From assembly GCA_964651005.1 (NCBI GenBank), contig CAZYVL010000001.1, positions 11,327 through 75,326 on the forward strand: DNA of 64,000 bases, written 5' to 3'. Position 1 is the stretch's first letter. Every line of letters starts with the position of its first letter. The notes under the pieces are model-generated. The model saw nothing but the letters and a program-made list of their open reading frames with translations, made no database searches and was not told where the DNA came from. The translations under genes and the position numbers were made by a program. This document shows, in pieces, positions 25,362 through 34,384 of the stretch. The stretch comes from DATMFV01 sp964651005 (lineage in GTDB: Bacteria; Verrucomicrobiota; Verrucomicrobiia; Chthoniobacterales; Chthoniobacteraceae).

Positions 25362-26269
25362 ATGAAACCAGAAACAAAAGAAGTCTCAGCGAGAAGGGTG
25401 CTTGAGCAGGTTGCCGCCGCCATTCCTTCTGACGTGTCATCATCATTGGAAGTTTGGCCGCAAGCTACTGGCTTTTTAAGGGAGGCGACGGGGTACGCAC
25501 CAAAGACGTTGATTGTGTTCTGTCGCCCCATCTTTCGGCCGTTGACAAAGGAAGAGCTGTCGCTGAACGGCTGATTTCCGCTGGATGGCAACCCAAACAG
25601 GATGGACAGTTCGGCAAACCGGGAAACAGCGAGACACCGGACGGTGATCTGCCTGCCGTCCGCCTCTACCCGCCGGACCATTCAGAATGGTTTCTCGAAC
25701 TGTTGACGGAACCTTCTTCTGAAGAAAAAACCGGGCGCGAATGGACGCGATTGCCTCTTTCGACGGGCGATCACTACGGACTCCCCAGCTTTCAATTTAC
25801 CGGGATCGCGACGTTCGCTGCACAATGCAGTGCTTTTGGTATCCGCTGTGCATGTCCGGAAATGATGGCTTTGGCCAACCTGCTCGAACACCGGAACTAC
25901 AGCGATGCGCCCATCGAAGGAACCGAGTATCTTGGGCGTACCCACAAAAGGCGATGCAAGGATCTCGGTCGCGTACTGGCGATTGCCGCATTGACGGATT
26001 CGGGCATCATGGAGGACCAGTGGTTGCCGGTTTGGCTGGCGGCTTTGGAGCAATGCTTTCCGACCGCTTGGAAAGATTTTGCCGCTTCGGCTGGGCAAGG
26101 ATTGCGATCTCTCCTTGTAAACGATGAGGACATGCAGGAGGTCACCTTTCTCTGTTCCAACGGTCTTTTGTCGCGTCACCAACCGACAGCGGATCAGCTC
26201 AAAGCCATCGGCGAGCGACTGCTCACCTTTGTCATTGAGCCTTTAGCCGACCCTAAAATTTCACATTGA
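25362..26269 (+). pseudogene. AbiEii-like nucleotidyltransferase toxin gene with a frameshift
   Basis: Starts with ATG 25362 (M-K-P-E-T-K-E-V). This frame gives A-A-A-I-P-S-D-V, then leaves the family pattern. A frame one base back, open from 25433, continues V-I-I-I-G-S-L-A-A-S-Y and, 12 residues on, R-T-K-D-V-D-C-V-L. These are the GS and DxD nucleotide-binding motifs of the AbiEii/Pol-beta fold, so one base seems lost at about 25433-25447. Later, C-P-E-M-M-A-L-A-N-L-L-E-H and K-D-L-G-R-V-L-A fit the family C-terminal half. Without repair the second frame lacks strand 1 (first usable start TTG 25454). The 3' end overlaps the convergent autotransporter by 17 bp. It is a pseudogene, a sequencing error or, less likely, recoded. 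Confidence 0.6.
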
Positions 26270-29200
26270 TTCCGCCCGAGATCATGTGGCTTCGGAAGTC
26301 GTCGTTGGCGAGGTTGGCGTTGTAGTAAAGGGTTGCGCTCCAGCGGTTGCCGATCTGCATGTTGACTCCTGCGCCGGTGTAGAGGGTGTCGCGCTGGGGT
26401 GTGCTTGTGCGATAGCCGAAGGCCGGGCCGTTGCCTGCGTCGAGGGTGGCGGCCAGGGTGTGCGCGTTTTCCAGGAATTCGTGCTGCCAGGTCAGGCGCG
26501 CTTCGGGCGTGATGATTAGGTTGCTTCCGAGCTTCCATGCGTAGGCGATTCGCGCGCCGAGTGTGCTTCGCAGGCTGCCGAGGCTCTGGTCGTCCAGGCG
26601 GAGGTTGAGGCTTTCGGCCCCCTTTTCCGTGAAGGAGCCGATCCGTGCGTACGTATACTGCGCGGAGGCGACCGGCCCGAAGGTGAAGCCCCCCGCCTTC
26701 CAGTCGTAGCCGCCGCCGAGCAGGGCGCTCAGTTCCCCGCCGTCGGGCTTGCTCCGGGCGGTGCGCTCCACCGAGCCGAAGTCGATCGTGCGGCGCACGG
26801 TGTAGCTGGAAGGCCCGCCGCCGACTGCCGCGTTGGCATAAAAGCCGTTGCCGGAATCGAACGCGGCGTAACCGCCGAAGCGGGCCGCGTCAATTTCCGT
26901 GCGGCTTCCGCGCTCGTAGCGGGCCGAGGTCTTCTGAGTGCCCGCATAGAGGCCTGTGACCAACGCCTCGTTCCAGCGGTAGTCCGCGCCGAGGAGGAAC
27001 CCGCCGCTGTCGAAACGGGAGTTCGCCAGGTCGGCGACGCTCGAACTCTTCGCAAAGAGTCCGTTGCCCTCGATCCAGATTCCCCAGCGGTTTTCCGGCG
27101 TGGCCACCATGATGTCCTTGCCCGCGCGGATCTCCTTGCCGCCCGCCGGTTGCGAAAGGACCGGCGCGTCGATGCCCATCTGGCTGAACCCACGCCCGCC
27201 AAGGCGCACCGCGCCGAAGCGTTGCTGGAGCCTCTGCCCCTGCGCGTTGCTCTGCTCGATGGCGATGCTCAGAAGCGATTCGTAGAAGGCCGGGGAGATT
27301 TGCGCAAAGGCGTCGGCGTACCCGCTGCCCTCCAGCTCGTCGAGGGCGAGGGAGACCTTGGCGCGGTCGCCTCCGGCGGCTTCGATGTAGTGGTCGAGCG
27401 CGGTGGCAACGGCTTTCTGGTTGGGCGTCCGCGCAAGCTGGGTGTAGCTCTGGGGAGCGACCAGGAGGGCGGCGCTTTCGTCCTTCTGGAGCACGCGGCC
27501 CCGAAACCCTTTTGGGAGATGGATCGTATCGAATGCGCCCATGACCTCGGCGGCTTTCACGAAGGTGAACCTCTGGCCGAAGCGCAGCGAGTAGCCGCCG
27601 TACGGGAGGACTTCGAGCGTGCCGTCGAGCGTGGCCGCTCCGCTGACAACGAGGCGGTCGTGATCGCTTTTCCCGGCGATCTCCAGGAGGAACGTGCCGT
27701 CGGCGGGCTGCGCATAGTCGCCCACGATGTTGAGGGTGCCCGGCGAGTTGCCGGGAGAGACGGTGCCGTGGTTGACGACGTTGCCATCAATCGTCCCGGA
27801 GCCGCCCAGGGTCGCCCCGGACGAGACCGTGAGGCCGCCCGTGGCGGCGAAGCTGCCATCGACGACGAGGCCGCCCTCGTGGATGGCTGCCGCACCGCCC
27901 ACGGTGATGCTGGCGCTCGAGAGGAGAACGCCGCTGCCTCCCTTGGTGAAGTTGCCGGGGGTGGCAACCTCGTCGCCGGTGAGCGTGGCGCTGCCGCGCG
28001 CGGCGGAAAAACTGCCGCTGGTGACGGTCAGGGTGTTGTGGACCTCCAGCGCGCCGCCCTCTTCGAAGAGGAGCGTATCGACGGTGTTGCTCTCCGCCAG
28101 GCCGCCGGTTTGCGCCGTGCCGGAGACGACGAATTTCGCGTCGGTCGGGGTGTAAACGGGGGCGCTGTTTTGCAGGAGCGGCCCGGTGCTTGCCCCGGCG
28201 TATTCGATGGTGAGGCGGTTGCCGTTCAGGGCGAAGACCGCATCCAGGCCGAAGAGGCTCGCGGCGCTGAAATCGGTGTTATCGAATCCGGCGTTGGCAC
28301 CGAAGGTGAGCAGCGTGTACGCCTGGTTGACCTGGAGGCCGGTGGAGTCGAGCGCGAAGGTGAAAGCGCCGGAGTCGTTGCCCTTGGCGAGCGTGCCGCT
28401 GATCGCGATCAAATCGCCGCTGGCAGGGGCGGGGGCGAGGGCGATGGTGCCGCCGCCGTCCCAGGTAAGGCTCCCGATCTCCAGCGTGCCGCTCGTTGCC
28501 AGCGTGCCCCCCGCTCCGATCTGAACCGGGCCGCTCCCGAGCGCGTGCGCGTTTTCCGTCTTCAACGTGCCGGTCTGGATGGTGGTGCCCGCGTGGCTGT
28601 TGCTCGCGCTCAGGACGAGCGTGCCGGAACCGCTCTTGAGCAGGGCGCTCCCGGTGAGTTCCGTTTCGACGCGGGCGCTGACATCCGCCTTCGTCCAGAT
28701 CTCCCCCGCGCTGCCGGTGAGCGCGATGGAGCCGCCGCCGTCGGAGAGCGTGTAGCCATCGGTTTCAAACTGAAGCTGGCTCGCGGCGACCGCATCGGCA
28801 ACGGAAACCGTGCCTGCCGTGCCGCCAAAAACGCCGACAACGCCCTCCCAGGCATTGTTGAGCGAGCCGTTGGCGTTGGTCCAGTTTGCGGCGGTGGCGG
28901 AATCCGTCCAGGTGCCGTCACCGCCGCCCACGGTACCGTCGGCATCGTTGGCACCGGTGGCTGCGCCGTCCCAGTGTTGGACGGTCACGGTATTATCGAC
29001 GACGAGATGCACTTCGCCTGCCGTGGCGGTATCGACCAGGAACTGGGCGCGGTTCCAGCCGGTCGGGACGGTATTGAGTTCGAAGTAGTGGTTGGTGAGT
29101 TCGCCGTCGTAGGTGAAGAGGGTGTAGCGGGTGTTGGCGAAGCCGCCGCTGTCGCTGAGGTTGAGAATGCCATCAAGCGTGAGATCGCCCGTGACGGCGA

Positions 29201-32200
29201 CGAGATCGCTCGCGCTGCCGAGTTCGAAATCCGAGGCGGACGTGGCGTTGAGGGTCAGCGCGCCGACCGTGAGTGTCCCGGGGCTGTTGCCTGCCGAGAG
29301 CACGCCGCCGCCGAGGATTTCGAGCGAACCGGCGATCGTGCCCGAGCCCGCGAGCGTCGCCCCGCTTGCGACGTGGACGGCGGAAGTGCCGCTGAAGAGG
29401 CCGTTGAGCGCCAGCGTGCCGCCCGCCACGGTGGTGACGCCGTTGTGCGCGGCCGTGCCGGTGAAGACCAGGGTGCCGCCGTGGTCTGTGCCGCCGACGG
29501 TGAGGGTTTGTGTTCCCAGCAGTTCGGTGACCTGGCTGCCGAGCGTGAGCGTCTCGTCGTCGGCGACCAGGAGCGTGCCGCCGCCCGTGGAGAGATTGAC
29601 GACGCGGTTCGTCGTGAAGCTCCCCGTGGCTTCCAGCGCGCCGCCCCGGAAGGTGATCCCGCCGCTGCCGATGTTCTCGTCCGCGCCGACGCGGACGATG
29701 CCGCCCTCGATCCCGAGCGTGCCTCTGTAGGAATTCGAGCCGCTCAAGATCAGCGTGCCTGTGCCGGTTTTGACAAGGCCCGCCCCGGAGGTCGTGCCGC
29801 CGGTGATCGTCCCGGAAAACTCGCCCTCGCCCACGGTGAGCACGCCGACGTGGTTGCCGCCGTTGAGCGTCACCGTTCCGTCGCCGTAAAGCGAGCCGAT
29901 CTGCTCGTTCGCAGCGGCGGCGGAGCCGAGTTGCAGGATGCCGGTGCCTTCGACCTCCACGCGGGCGGTGTCGGCGATCTGCCCCCCGCTCTTCACGACA
30001 GCCATGCCGCCCGTGGCGATGCGAAGGCCGCCCGCAATCGCCGTCGCGCCTTCGCTCTTCTCCAGGAAAAGGCTGGCGCCCTCCTCCACCGTGGTCACGC
30101 CGGTGTAGGTGTTCGAGGCCGTGCCGGAGAGGGAAAAGAAGATGGCCCCGCTCCCTTCGCGGCGAAAGGTGAGGCCGCCACCATCGTCGTTGGAAATCGC
30201 GCCCGCAAAGGTGATCGAGGAGAGCGCGGGAGGGGTGACGGCGGTGAAGGTTCTTTCGCTGCCGGAGAGATCGACATTGCCTTCAAGGGTGAGGGAGTCG
30301 AGGAGCGCTCCGCCCGCCTTGAACCCGGCATCGGCCGTCACCTTGATATGGTTGGCGAGCACGGTGTCCCCGGAACCGCCGAGTGTGCCGCCACTGAGTG
30401 TGATCAGCCCGGTGCCGAACGCGCCGTTGTCGCCCGCAGTGAGCAGGCCGCCTTTGAGCACCGTGCCGCCGGAGTAGCTGTTGCTGCCGGTGAGGACGGT
30501 TGTGCCGGAACCGGACTGGACGACTGACCCCAAGCCACTGATGAGGCCGCCGTAGCTCAGCGTGTCGCGGTCGAAGGCGAGCGTGCCGTTGTCGGTGATG
30601 TCGCCCCCGATGCTGCCGCCGCTGCCGCCGCTGCCGCCGTCGCCGATCTGGAGCGTCCCCTGGCTGATCACGGTGCCGCCGGTGTGGGTGAGATCGCCGG
30701 TGAGGATCGTCGTGCCGGAGCCGCGCTGGTTCACGCTGCCCGCGCCGGAGATGTCGGCCCCGAAGGCGACCGTGTTGGTCTGGTTGAAATTGATCTTCCC
30801 GGTCGTCCCACCGAAGGTGACGGAGCCGGTGAGCAGGACGCCCCCGGTGGTAGTCCCGTCAAAAGAGCCGATGTTCAGGGTGCCCCGGCTCGGATAGGTT
30901 TCCTCGTCTCCACCGGGAAGTTGCCCGCCCAGAACGACCGAATCGGCGGAAGCGGTCCCGGAAATGAGAGTCACGGTTCCCGTGCCCGAAAGGCCGATCG
31001 AGAGCGTCCCGGAGGTGATCCATTCCCCGCCGGTGACATTGACGGTTCCCTGGCTCACGCCCGTGCCGATACCGGTAACCCCGGTATTGACGGAGCCGCC
31101 TCCGATGTTGAGGGTGCCCGTGCCCGCCCCGTAGCCCACCAGTGACGAGCCGGAGACGGCCACGGCGCCGCCGGTGATGGTTGCCGTTCCGATGCCGCCG
31201 TCACCAAAACCGATTCCCAGATTGTCGGCGGCCATGGTGCCCCCGCTCATCTCCACCGTTCCCGTTCCCCTGGCGCCGATCATCATCTGCCCGGTTCCGG
31301 CGATTCCCTGGAGAACGGTGATCAACGTCCCGCTGGTCATCACCAGCGAGCCGGTCCCTCTGTCAACGCCGTCCCCTCCGATGGCCATGTTGCCGTTTTG
31401 CACGAATCCGCCGTTGATTTCGAGCGTTCCAGACCCGGCCGCGCCCACATTCAGGGCGCTATCGTTGAGCCAGGTCCCGCCGCTGATCGTCGCTTTCCCC
31501 ACGCTGCCCGCCCCGTTCCCCAGAATGGTCATAAACTGGCTCACCGTGCCGCCAGTGATGATCATGGTTCCGACCGCCCCGCCAGCTCCCCCCAGATAGA
31601 TGACGCCTCCCACGCCCAGAGGACCACCGTCTCCTCGGTCCAGGAGCCCCCCGTTGACCGTGATCGTTCCTGAAGTGCTGGTGTCCCCGTTTGCCACGAA
31701 TAACGTCGCGATGTTATGGATCACGCCGCCGTCCAGTTCCAGCGACCCCGATCCGTTTCCCCCGATGAACGCTCCCACCGGCACTATCGGCAGGGAGAGA
31801 GACATCGTTCCCCCCGTCACGACGACGGAACCGGAGGAGCCCGCTTCAAAACCCACGGTAAGGCCGAAAATGTTGGCCTCGCCGCCTTCCATCCGCAGCG
31901 TGCCGGTTCCAGCCTGGCCGATATTGCTCAGAAGGGCGGTGACCGTGCCTCCCGTGATCAGGACCGAGCCGGTTCCGCTGGCCAGCTCGCCAACCGCGAG
32001 GTCGCCGATGGCGACCTGGCCGCCGTTGACCGTCATCGTTCCGCTGCCCCCGTCGCCGACAAAGGTCTTGAAGGCGGTCCAGCTTCCGCTGGTGATGGTC
32101 AGGCTCCCGGACCCTCCCTCGACCGTTCCCAGGCTGACGACCGCCGGGGTGCCGGTTGCCGGGGTATCGGTCCCCCCCAGCAGAATCGTTCCCCCGGCAA

Positions 32201-32468
32201 GCTCGAGGGATCCCGAAGCGCCTGCGGTGGTTCCGATCTGGATTCCGTTCGCCACCGCGTCCGTCCCGGCGGGGAGCTGCACCGTCGCTCCGTTGTCGAT
32301 GATGGCGGTGCCGGTCACGGTCGGAATGCCCGCAGTCCAGTTGGCAGGATCGCCCCACGAGCCGGCCCCCGTTGTTTCCCACGTCGTCACCTCTGCCGGG
32401 AGGCTGGAGGTGAAAAACAGCGCGGCCAGAAAGGCGGCGGCGGGGACGGATCGACGGCGATCCGGCAT
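26253..32468 (-). CDS. Giant autotransporter (type V secretion) with repeat-rich passenger
   Basis: 2071 aa from the ATG at 32468 (an ATG 11 codons upstream is possible). A signal peptide (F-L-A-A-L-F-F-T-S-S-L-P-A) precedes W-G-D-P-A-N-W-T-A-G. The passenger, roughly residues 30-1780, has very many short repeats of the type G-G-T-(L/V)-x-(I/V)-x-x-G and G-S-G-T-(L/T)-V-L-(S/T)-G, giving a right-handed beta-helix, with PATR-like modules (S-G-(S/T)-N-x-Y-x-G-x-T). A beta-barrel of about 280 residues ends in I-N-V-K-F. It has no catalytic motif that I can see, so adhesion or a surface layer is a guess. Confidence 0.9.
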   Translation of the reverse strand: MPDRRRSVPAAAFLAALFFTSSLPAEVTTWETTGAGSWGDPANWTAGIPTVTGTAIIDNGATVQLPAGTDAVANGIQIGTTAGASGSLELAGGTILLGGTDTPATGTPAVVSLGTVEGGSGSLTITSGSWTAFKTFVGDGGSGTMTVNGGQVAIGDLAVGELASGTGSVLITGGTVTALLSNIGQAGTGTLRMEGGEANIFGLTVGFEAGSSGSVVVTGGTMSLSLPIVPVGAFIGGNGSGSLELDGGVIHNIATLFVANGDTSTSGTITVNGGLLDRGDGGPLGVGGVIYLGGAGGAVGTMIITGGTVSQFMTILGNGAGSVGKATISGGTWLNDSALNVGAAGSGTLEINGGFVQNGNMAIGGDGVDRGTGSLVMTSGTLITVLQGIAGTGQMMIGARGTGTVEMSGGTMAADNLGIGFGDGGIGTATITGGAVAVSGSSLVGYGAGTGTLNIGGGSVNTGVTGIGTGVSQGTVNVTGGEWITSGTLSIGLSGTGTVTLISGTASADSVVLGGQLPGGDEETYPSRGTLNIGSFDGTTTGGVLLTGSVTFGGTTGKINFNQTNTVAFGADISGAGSVNQRGSGTTILTGDLTHTGGTVISQGTLQIGDGGSGGSGGSIGGDITDNGTLAFDRDTLSYGGLISGLGSVVQSGSGTTVLTGSNSYSGGTVLKGGLLTAGDNGAFGTGLITLSGGTLGGSGDTVLANHIKVTADAGFKAGGALLDSLTLEGNVDLSGSERTFTAVTPPALSSITFAGAISNDDGGGLTFRREGSGAIFFSLSGTASNTYTGVTTVEEGASLFLEKSEGATAIAGGLRIATGGMAVVKSGGQIADTARVEVEGTGILQLGSAAAANEQIGSLYGDGTVTLNGGNHVGVLTVGEGEFSGTITGGTTSGAGLVKTGTGTLILSGSNSYRGTLGIEGGIVRVGADENIGSGGITFRGGALEATGSFTTNRVVNLSTGGGTLLVADDETLTLGSQVTELLGTQTLTVGGTDHGGTLVFTGTAAHNGVTTVAGGTLALNGLFSGTSAVHVASGATLAGSGTIAGSLEILGGGVLSAGNSPGTLTVGALTLNATSASDFELGSASDLVAVTGDLTLDGILNLSDSGGFANTRYTLFTYDGELTNHYFELNTVPTGWNRAQFLVDTATAGEVHLVVDNTVTVQHWDGAATGANDADGTVGGGDGTWTDSATAANWTNANGSLNNAWEGVVGVFGGTAGTVSVADAVAASQLQFETDGYTLSDGGGSIALTGSAGEIWTKADVSARVETELTGSALLKSGSGTLVLSASNSHAGTTIQTGTLKTENAHALGSGPVQIGAGGTLATSGTLEIGSLTWDGGGTIALAPAPASGDLIAISGTLAKGNDSGAFTFALDSTGLQVNQAYTLLTFGANAGFDNTDFSAASLFGLDAVFALNGNRLTIEYAGASTGPLLQNSAPVYTPTDAKFVVSGTAQTGGLAESNTVDTLLFEEGGALEVHNTLTVTSGSFSAARGSATLTGDEVATPGNFTKGGSGVLLSSASITVGGAAAIHEGGLVVDGSFAATGGLTVSSGATLGGSGTIDGNVVNHGTVSPGNSPGTLNIVGDYAQPADGTFLLEIAGKSDHDRLVVSGAATLDGTLEVLPYGGYSLRFGQRFTFVKAAEVMGAFDTIHLPKGFRGRVLQKDESAALLVAPQSYTQLARTPNQKAVATALDHYIEAAGGDRAKVSLALDELEGSGYADAFAQISPAFYESLLSIAIEQSNAQGQRLQQRFGAVRLGGRGFSQMGIDAPVLSQPAGGKEIRAGKDIMVATPENRWGIWIEGNGLFAKSSSVADLANSRFDSGGFLLGADYRWNEALVTGLYAGTQKTSARYERGSRTEIDAARFGGYAAFDSGNGFYANAAVGGGPSSYTVRRTIDFGSVERTARSKPDGGELSALLGGGYDWKAGGFTFGPVASAQYTYARIGSFTEKGAESLNLRLDDQSLGSLRSTLGARIAYAWKLGSNLIITPEARLTWQHEFLENAHTLAATLDAGNGPAFGYRTSTPQRDTLYTGAGVNMQIGNRWSATLYYNANLANDDFRSHMISGGINVKF

Positions 32469-32535
32469 TGGACAAACGCGGTGGAAACGAAAACCGGGCA
32501 TTCCCCGAAAATAGCCGAGACGGTTTCTCCTGTAT

Positions 32536-32553
32536 CCCCTCTGATTAGAGGGG
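32536..32553 (-). terminator. Perfect 7-bp hairpin between the phosphatase and autotransporter genes
   Basis: cccctct / agagggg with a gatt loop. It lies after the stop of the phosphatase gene and before the autotransporter start. No T run follows on the minus strand, so it is not a classical intrinsic terminator; it may protect a 3' end or act as a pause. Confidence 0.35.
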
Positions 32554-32633
32554 GACGGGGATTCGCGGGTGGAGCGGGGTGTACGCGGAGAAGGGGAAGA
32601 ATCGAAAAGCAGGCCGGACCCAGGCTGGACTCC

Positions 32634-34298
32634 TTACCTGGCCCCCGAAGCCGCCGTGGCGTACACCCGCTCGATCTCCACGCCCACCAGGCAAACGTCG
32701 TCCTCGAAAGCGTGGTTCACGGCGAAGTCCCGGATCTCCGAGATCGTTTTTTCGATCAGGTCTTCGGGCGGGGCGGCGAGGCGGCGACCGATGATCTCCA
32801 GGAGGCGCTCCTGGTCAAAGAGCGTTTCATCCACCCCCTCCACCTCGTAAAGCCCGTCGGTGAACAGGACGACGAGATCGTGCGGAAAGACCTCGGTGGA
32901 GCGGGTCTGGTAGCGGGCGTTTTGAAAAACCCCCAGGGCGGGGCCGGCCCGTTCCGAGGCGAGGAACTCCAGCTTGCCCGTGTCGCGGTGCAGATGCAGC
33001 GGCCTCGGGTGGCCCGCGTTGGCGTAGGAGAGCCGCCCCTCCTCCACGTCCACGACCAGGTAAAAGGCGGAGGCAAACATCGGCGTGCGCGCGCGGCGCA
33101 GGATCGAGAGCAGCGCGCGGTTAATCTCCGTGAGAAAGCGCCCCGGCTCGTTCGCCGCCGGGAGCATCTCCTCCACCAGCGCGCGCTGGATCGCCGTGAC
33201 CAACGCGGCGCGGACGCCATGCCCCATCACGTCGCAGATGAAGATCCCCGCCCGCGTATCGGAAATCGGCAGGATGTGGAAAAAATCGCCGCCCACCGCC
33301 GTGGTCGGGATGTAGCGGCTGTAGAAGTGCAGCGCGCTCTCCGCCGGGGTGGCCTGGCGCGGAAATGTCGGATATTGCTGCGGCAGGAAGGCCTGCTGGA
33401 TTTCCCGCGCCATGTGGAGATCGTCCTCCAGCTCGGCGTTGCGCTCGCGGATCTCCTCGTTATAGCGAAAAAGCTGCTCCTCGGCGCGCTTGCGCTCGGT
33501 GATGTCGCGGCCAATCCCGATCACCCCGATGATCTCCCCTTCGCTGTCCCGCAGCGGCACCTTGGTGGTGGAGACCCAGCGAACCTCTTCCCGCCCGGCG
33601 GCACTGGCGGCGCTGTTTGCGAGCGCCTCGGGCTGTACCTCTTCGCGGTTGAGGATCGGCAGGCCCGTGCGGATCACCTCCCGCTCCTCCTCGCGGATGC
33701 GGGCGGCGGCGGCCTCGGGGTAGAAATCGAACGCCGTCCGGCCAATCACCTGGTCGGTGGAACTCTTCCCCAGCAAGCGGACGTGCGGCAGGTTATCGAG
33801 CAGGAAATGGCCGGAAAGGTCGGTCACGAAAACCGCGTCGGGGAGGTTGCCGATCACCCCCCGGAGCAGGTTGCGCTCCTCGGCGAGCGCGCGGTCGGCC
33901 TCGGCGCGCTTGAGAGCGTAGCGGATGGCGCGCACCAGCGTGTGATGGTCCACATGCCCTTTGACCAGGTAATCCTGCGCCCCCTCGTGGACGGTCTGGA
34001 CGGCGAGCTGCTCGTCGTCGAGGCCGCTCAGCACGATCAGCGGGACATGCGGGAAACGGAGCAGAACGCTGCGGAACGATCCGACGCCGCTGCTGTCGGG
34101 CAGCGAGAGATCGAGCAGGACGAGCTGGAAACGGCCCGAGTCGAGCCGCTCCATCGCCTGCGCCAGCCGGGGGACGGTTTCAAGTTCGAAGCGCCCCTGC
34201 GCCTCCAGGAGCAGCTCGTGGATGAGCCGGGCATCCCCCGGGTTGTCTTCCACCAGGAGCACCCGGATCGGGGGGGCTATCTCTTCGTTGGCAGGCAT
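32634..34298 (-). CDS. Receiver-PAS-PP2C (SpoIIE/RsbU-type) phosphatase
   Basis: 554 aa from the ATG at 34298. An N-terminal receiver (V-L-L-V-E-D-N-P-G-D-A-R, phospho-acceptor Asp63) is followed by a PAS domain (about 145-270), a helical linker, and a C-terminal SpoIIE-like PP2C domain with V-G-G-D-F-F, C-D-V-M-G-H-G-V-R-A-A-L and F-T-D-G-L-Y-E. Such proteins dephosphorylate anti-sigma-factor antagonists under two-component control. A GTG at 34388 overlapping the kinase stop (GTGA) is an alternative start. It follows the kinase directly and is its likely output partner. No anti-sigma genes are nearby. Confidence 0.88.
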   Translation of the reverse strand: MPANEEIAPPIRVLLVEDNPGDARLIHELLLEAQGRFELETVPRLAQAMERLDSGRFQLVLLDLSLPDSSGVGSFRSVLLRFPHVPLIVLSGLDDEQLAVQTVHEGAQDYLVKGHVDHHTLVRAIRYALKRAEADRALAEERNLLRGVIGNLPDAVFVTDLSGHFLLDNLPHVRLLGKSSTDQVIGRTAFDFYPEAAAARIREEEREVIRTGLPILNREEVQPEALANSAASAAGREEVRWVSTTKVPLRDSEGEIIGVIGIGRDITERKRAEEQLFRYNEEIRERNAELEDDLHMAREIQQAFLPQQYPTFPRQATPAESALHFYSRYIPTTAVGGDFFHILPISDTRAGIFICDVMGHGVRAALVTAIQRALVEEMLPAANEPGRFLTEINRALLSILRRARTPMFASAFYLVVDVEEGRLSYANAGHPRPLHLHRDTGKLEFLASERAGPALGVFQNARYQTRSTEVFPHDLVVLFTDGLYEVEGVDETLFDQERLLEIIGRRLAAPPEDLIEKTISEIRDFAVNHAFEDDVCLVGVEIERVYATAASGAR

Positions 34299-34384
34299 GG
34301 ATGCGCGCGGTTTCCGGTCAACATTCCACGGATCGGATGCGGTTTCACCCTCTCTTTCGGGAACCGCTGGTCCAAAGGGTGAGG

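Noticed and set aside
25425..25455. Programmed ribosomal frameshift in the toxin gene
   Set aside because: The overlap of the two frames holds no slippery heptamer (only tcatcatcatt), and no strong downstream structure is visible. A mutation or base-call error is simpler.
27150..30527. 1125-codon open frame on the plus strand
   Set aside because: It is wholly antisense to the autotransporter; repetitive GC-rich codons keep the opposite frame open. The translation has no domain, only low-complexity Gly/Ala/Arg/Glu.
31716..34382. 888-codon plus-strand frame
   Set aside because: Antisense to the autotransporter start, the hairpin region and the phosphatase; Arg/Gly/His-rich with no recognisable domain.
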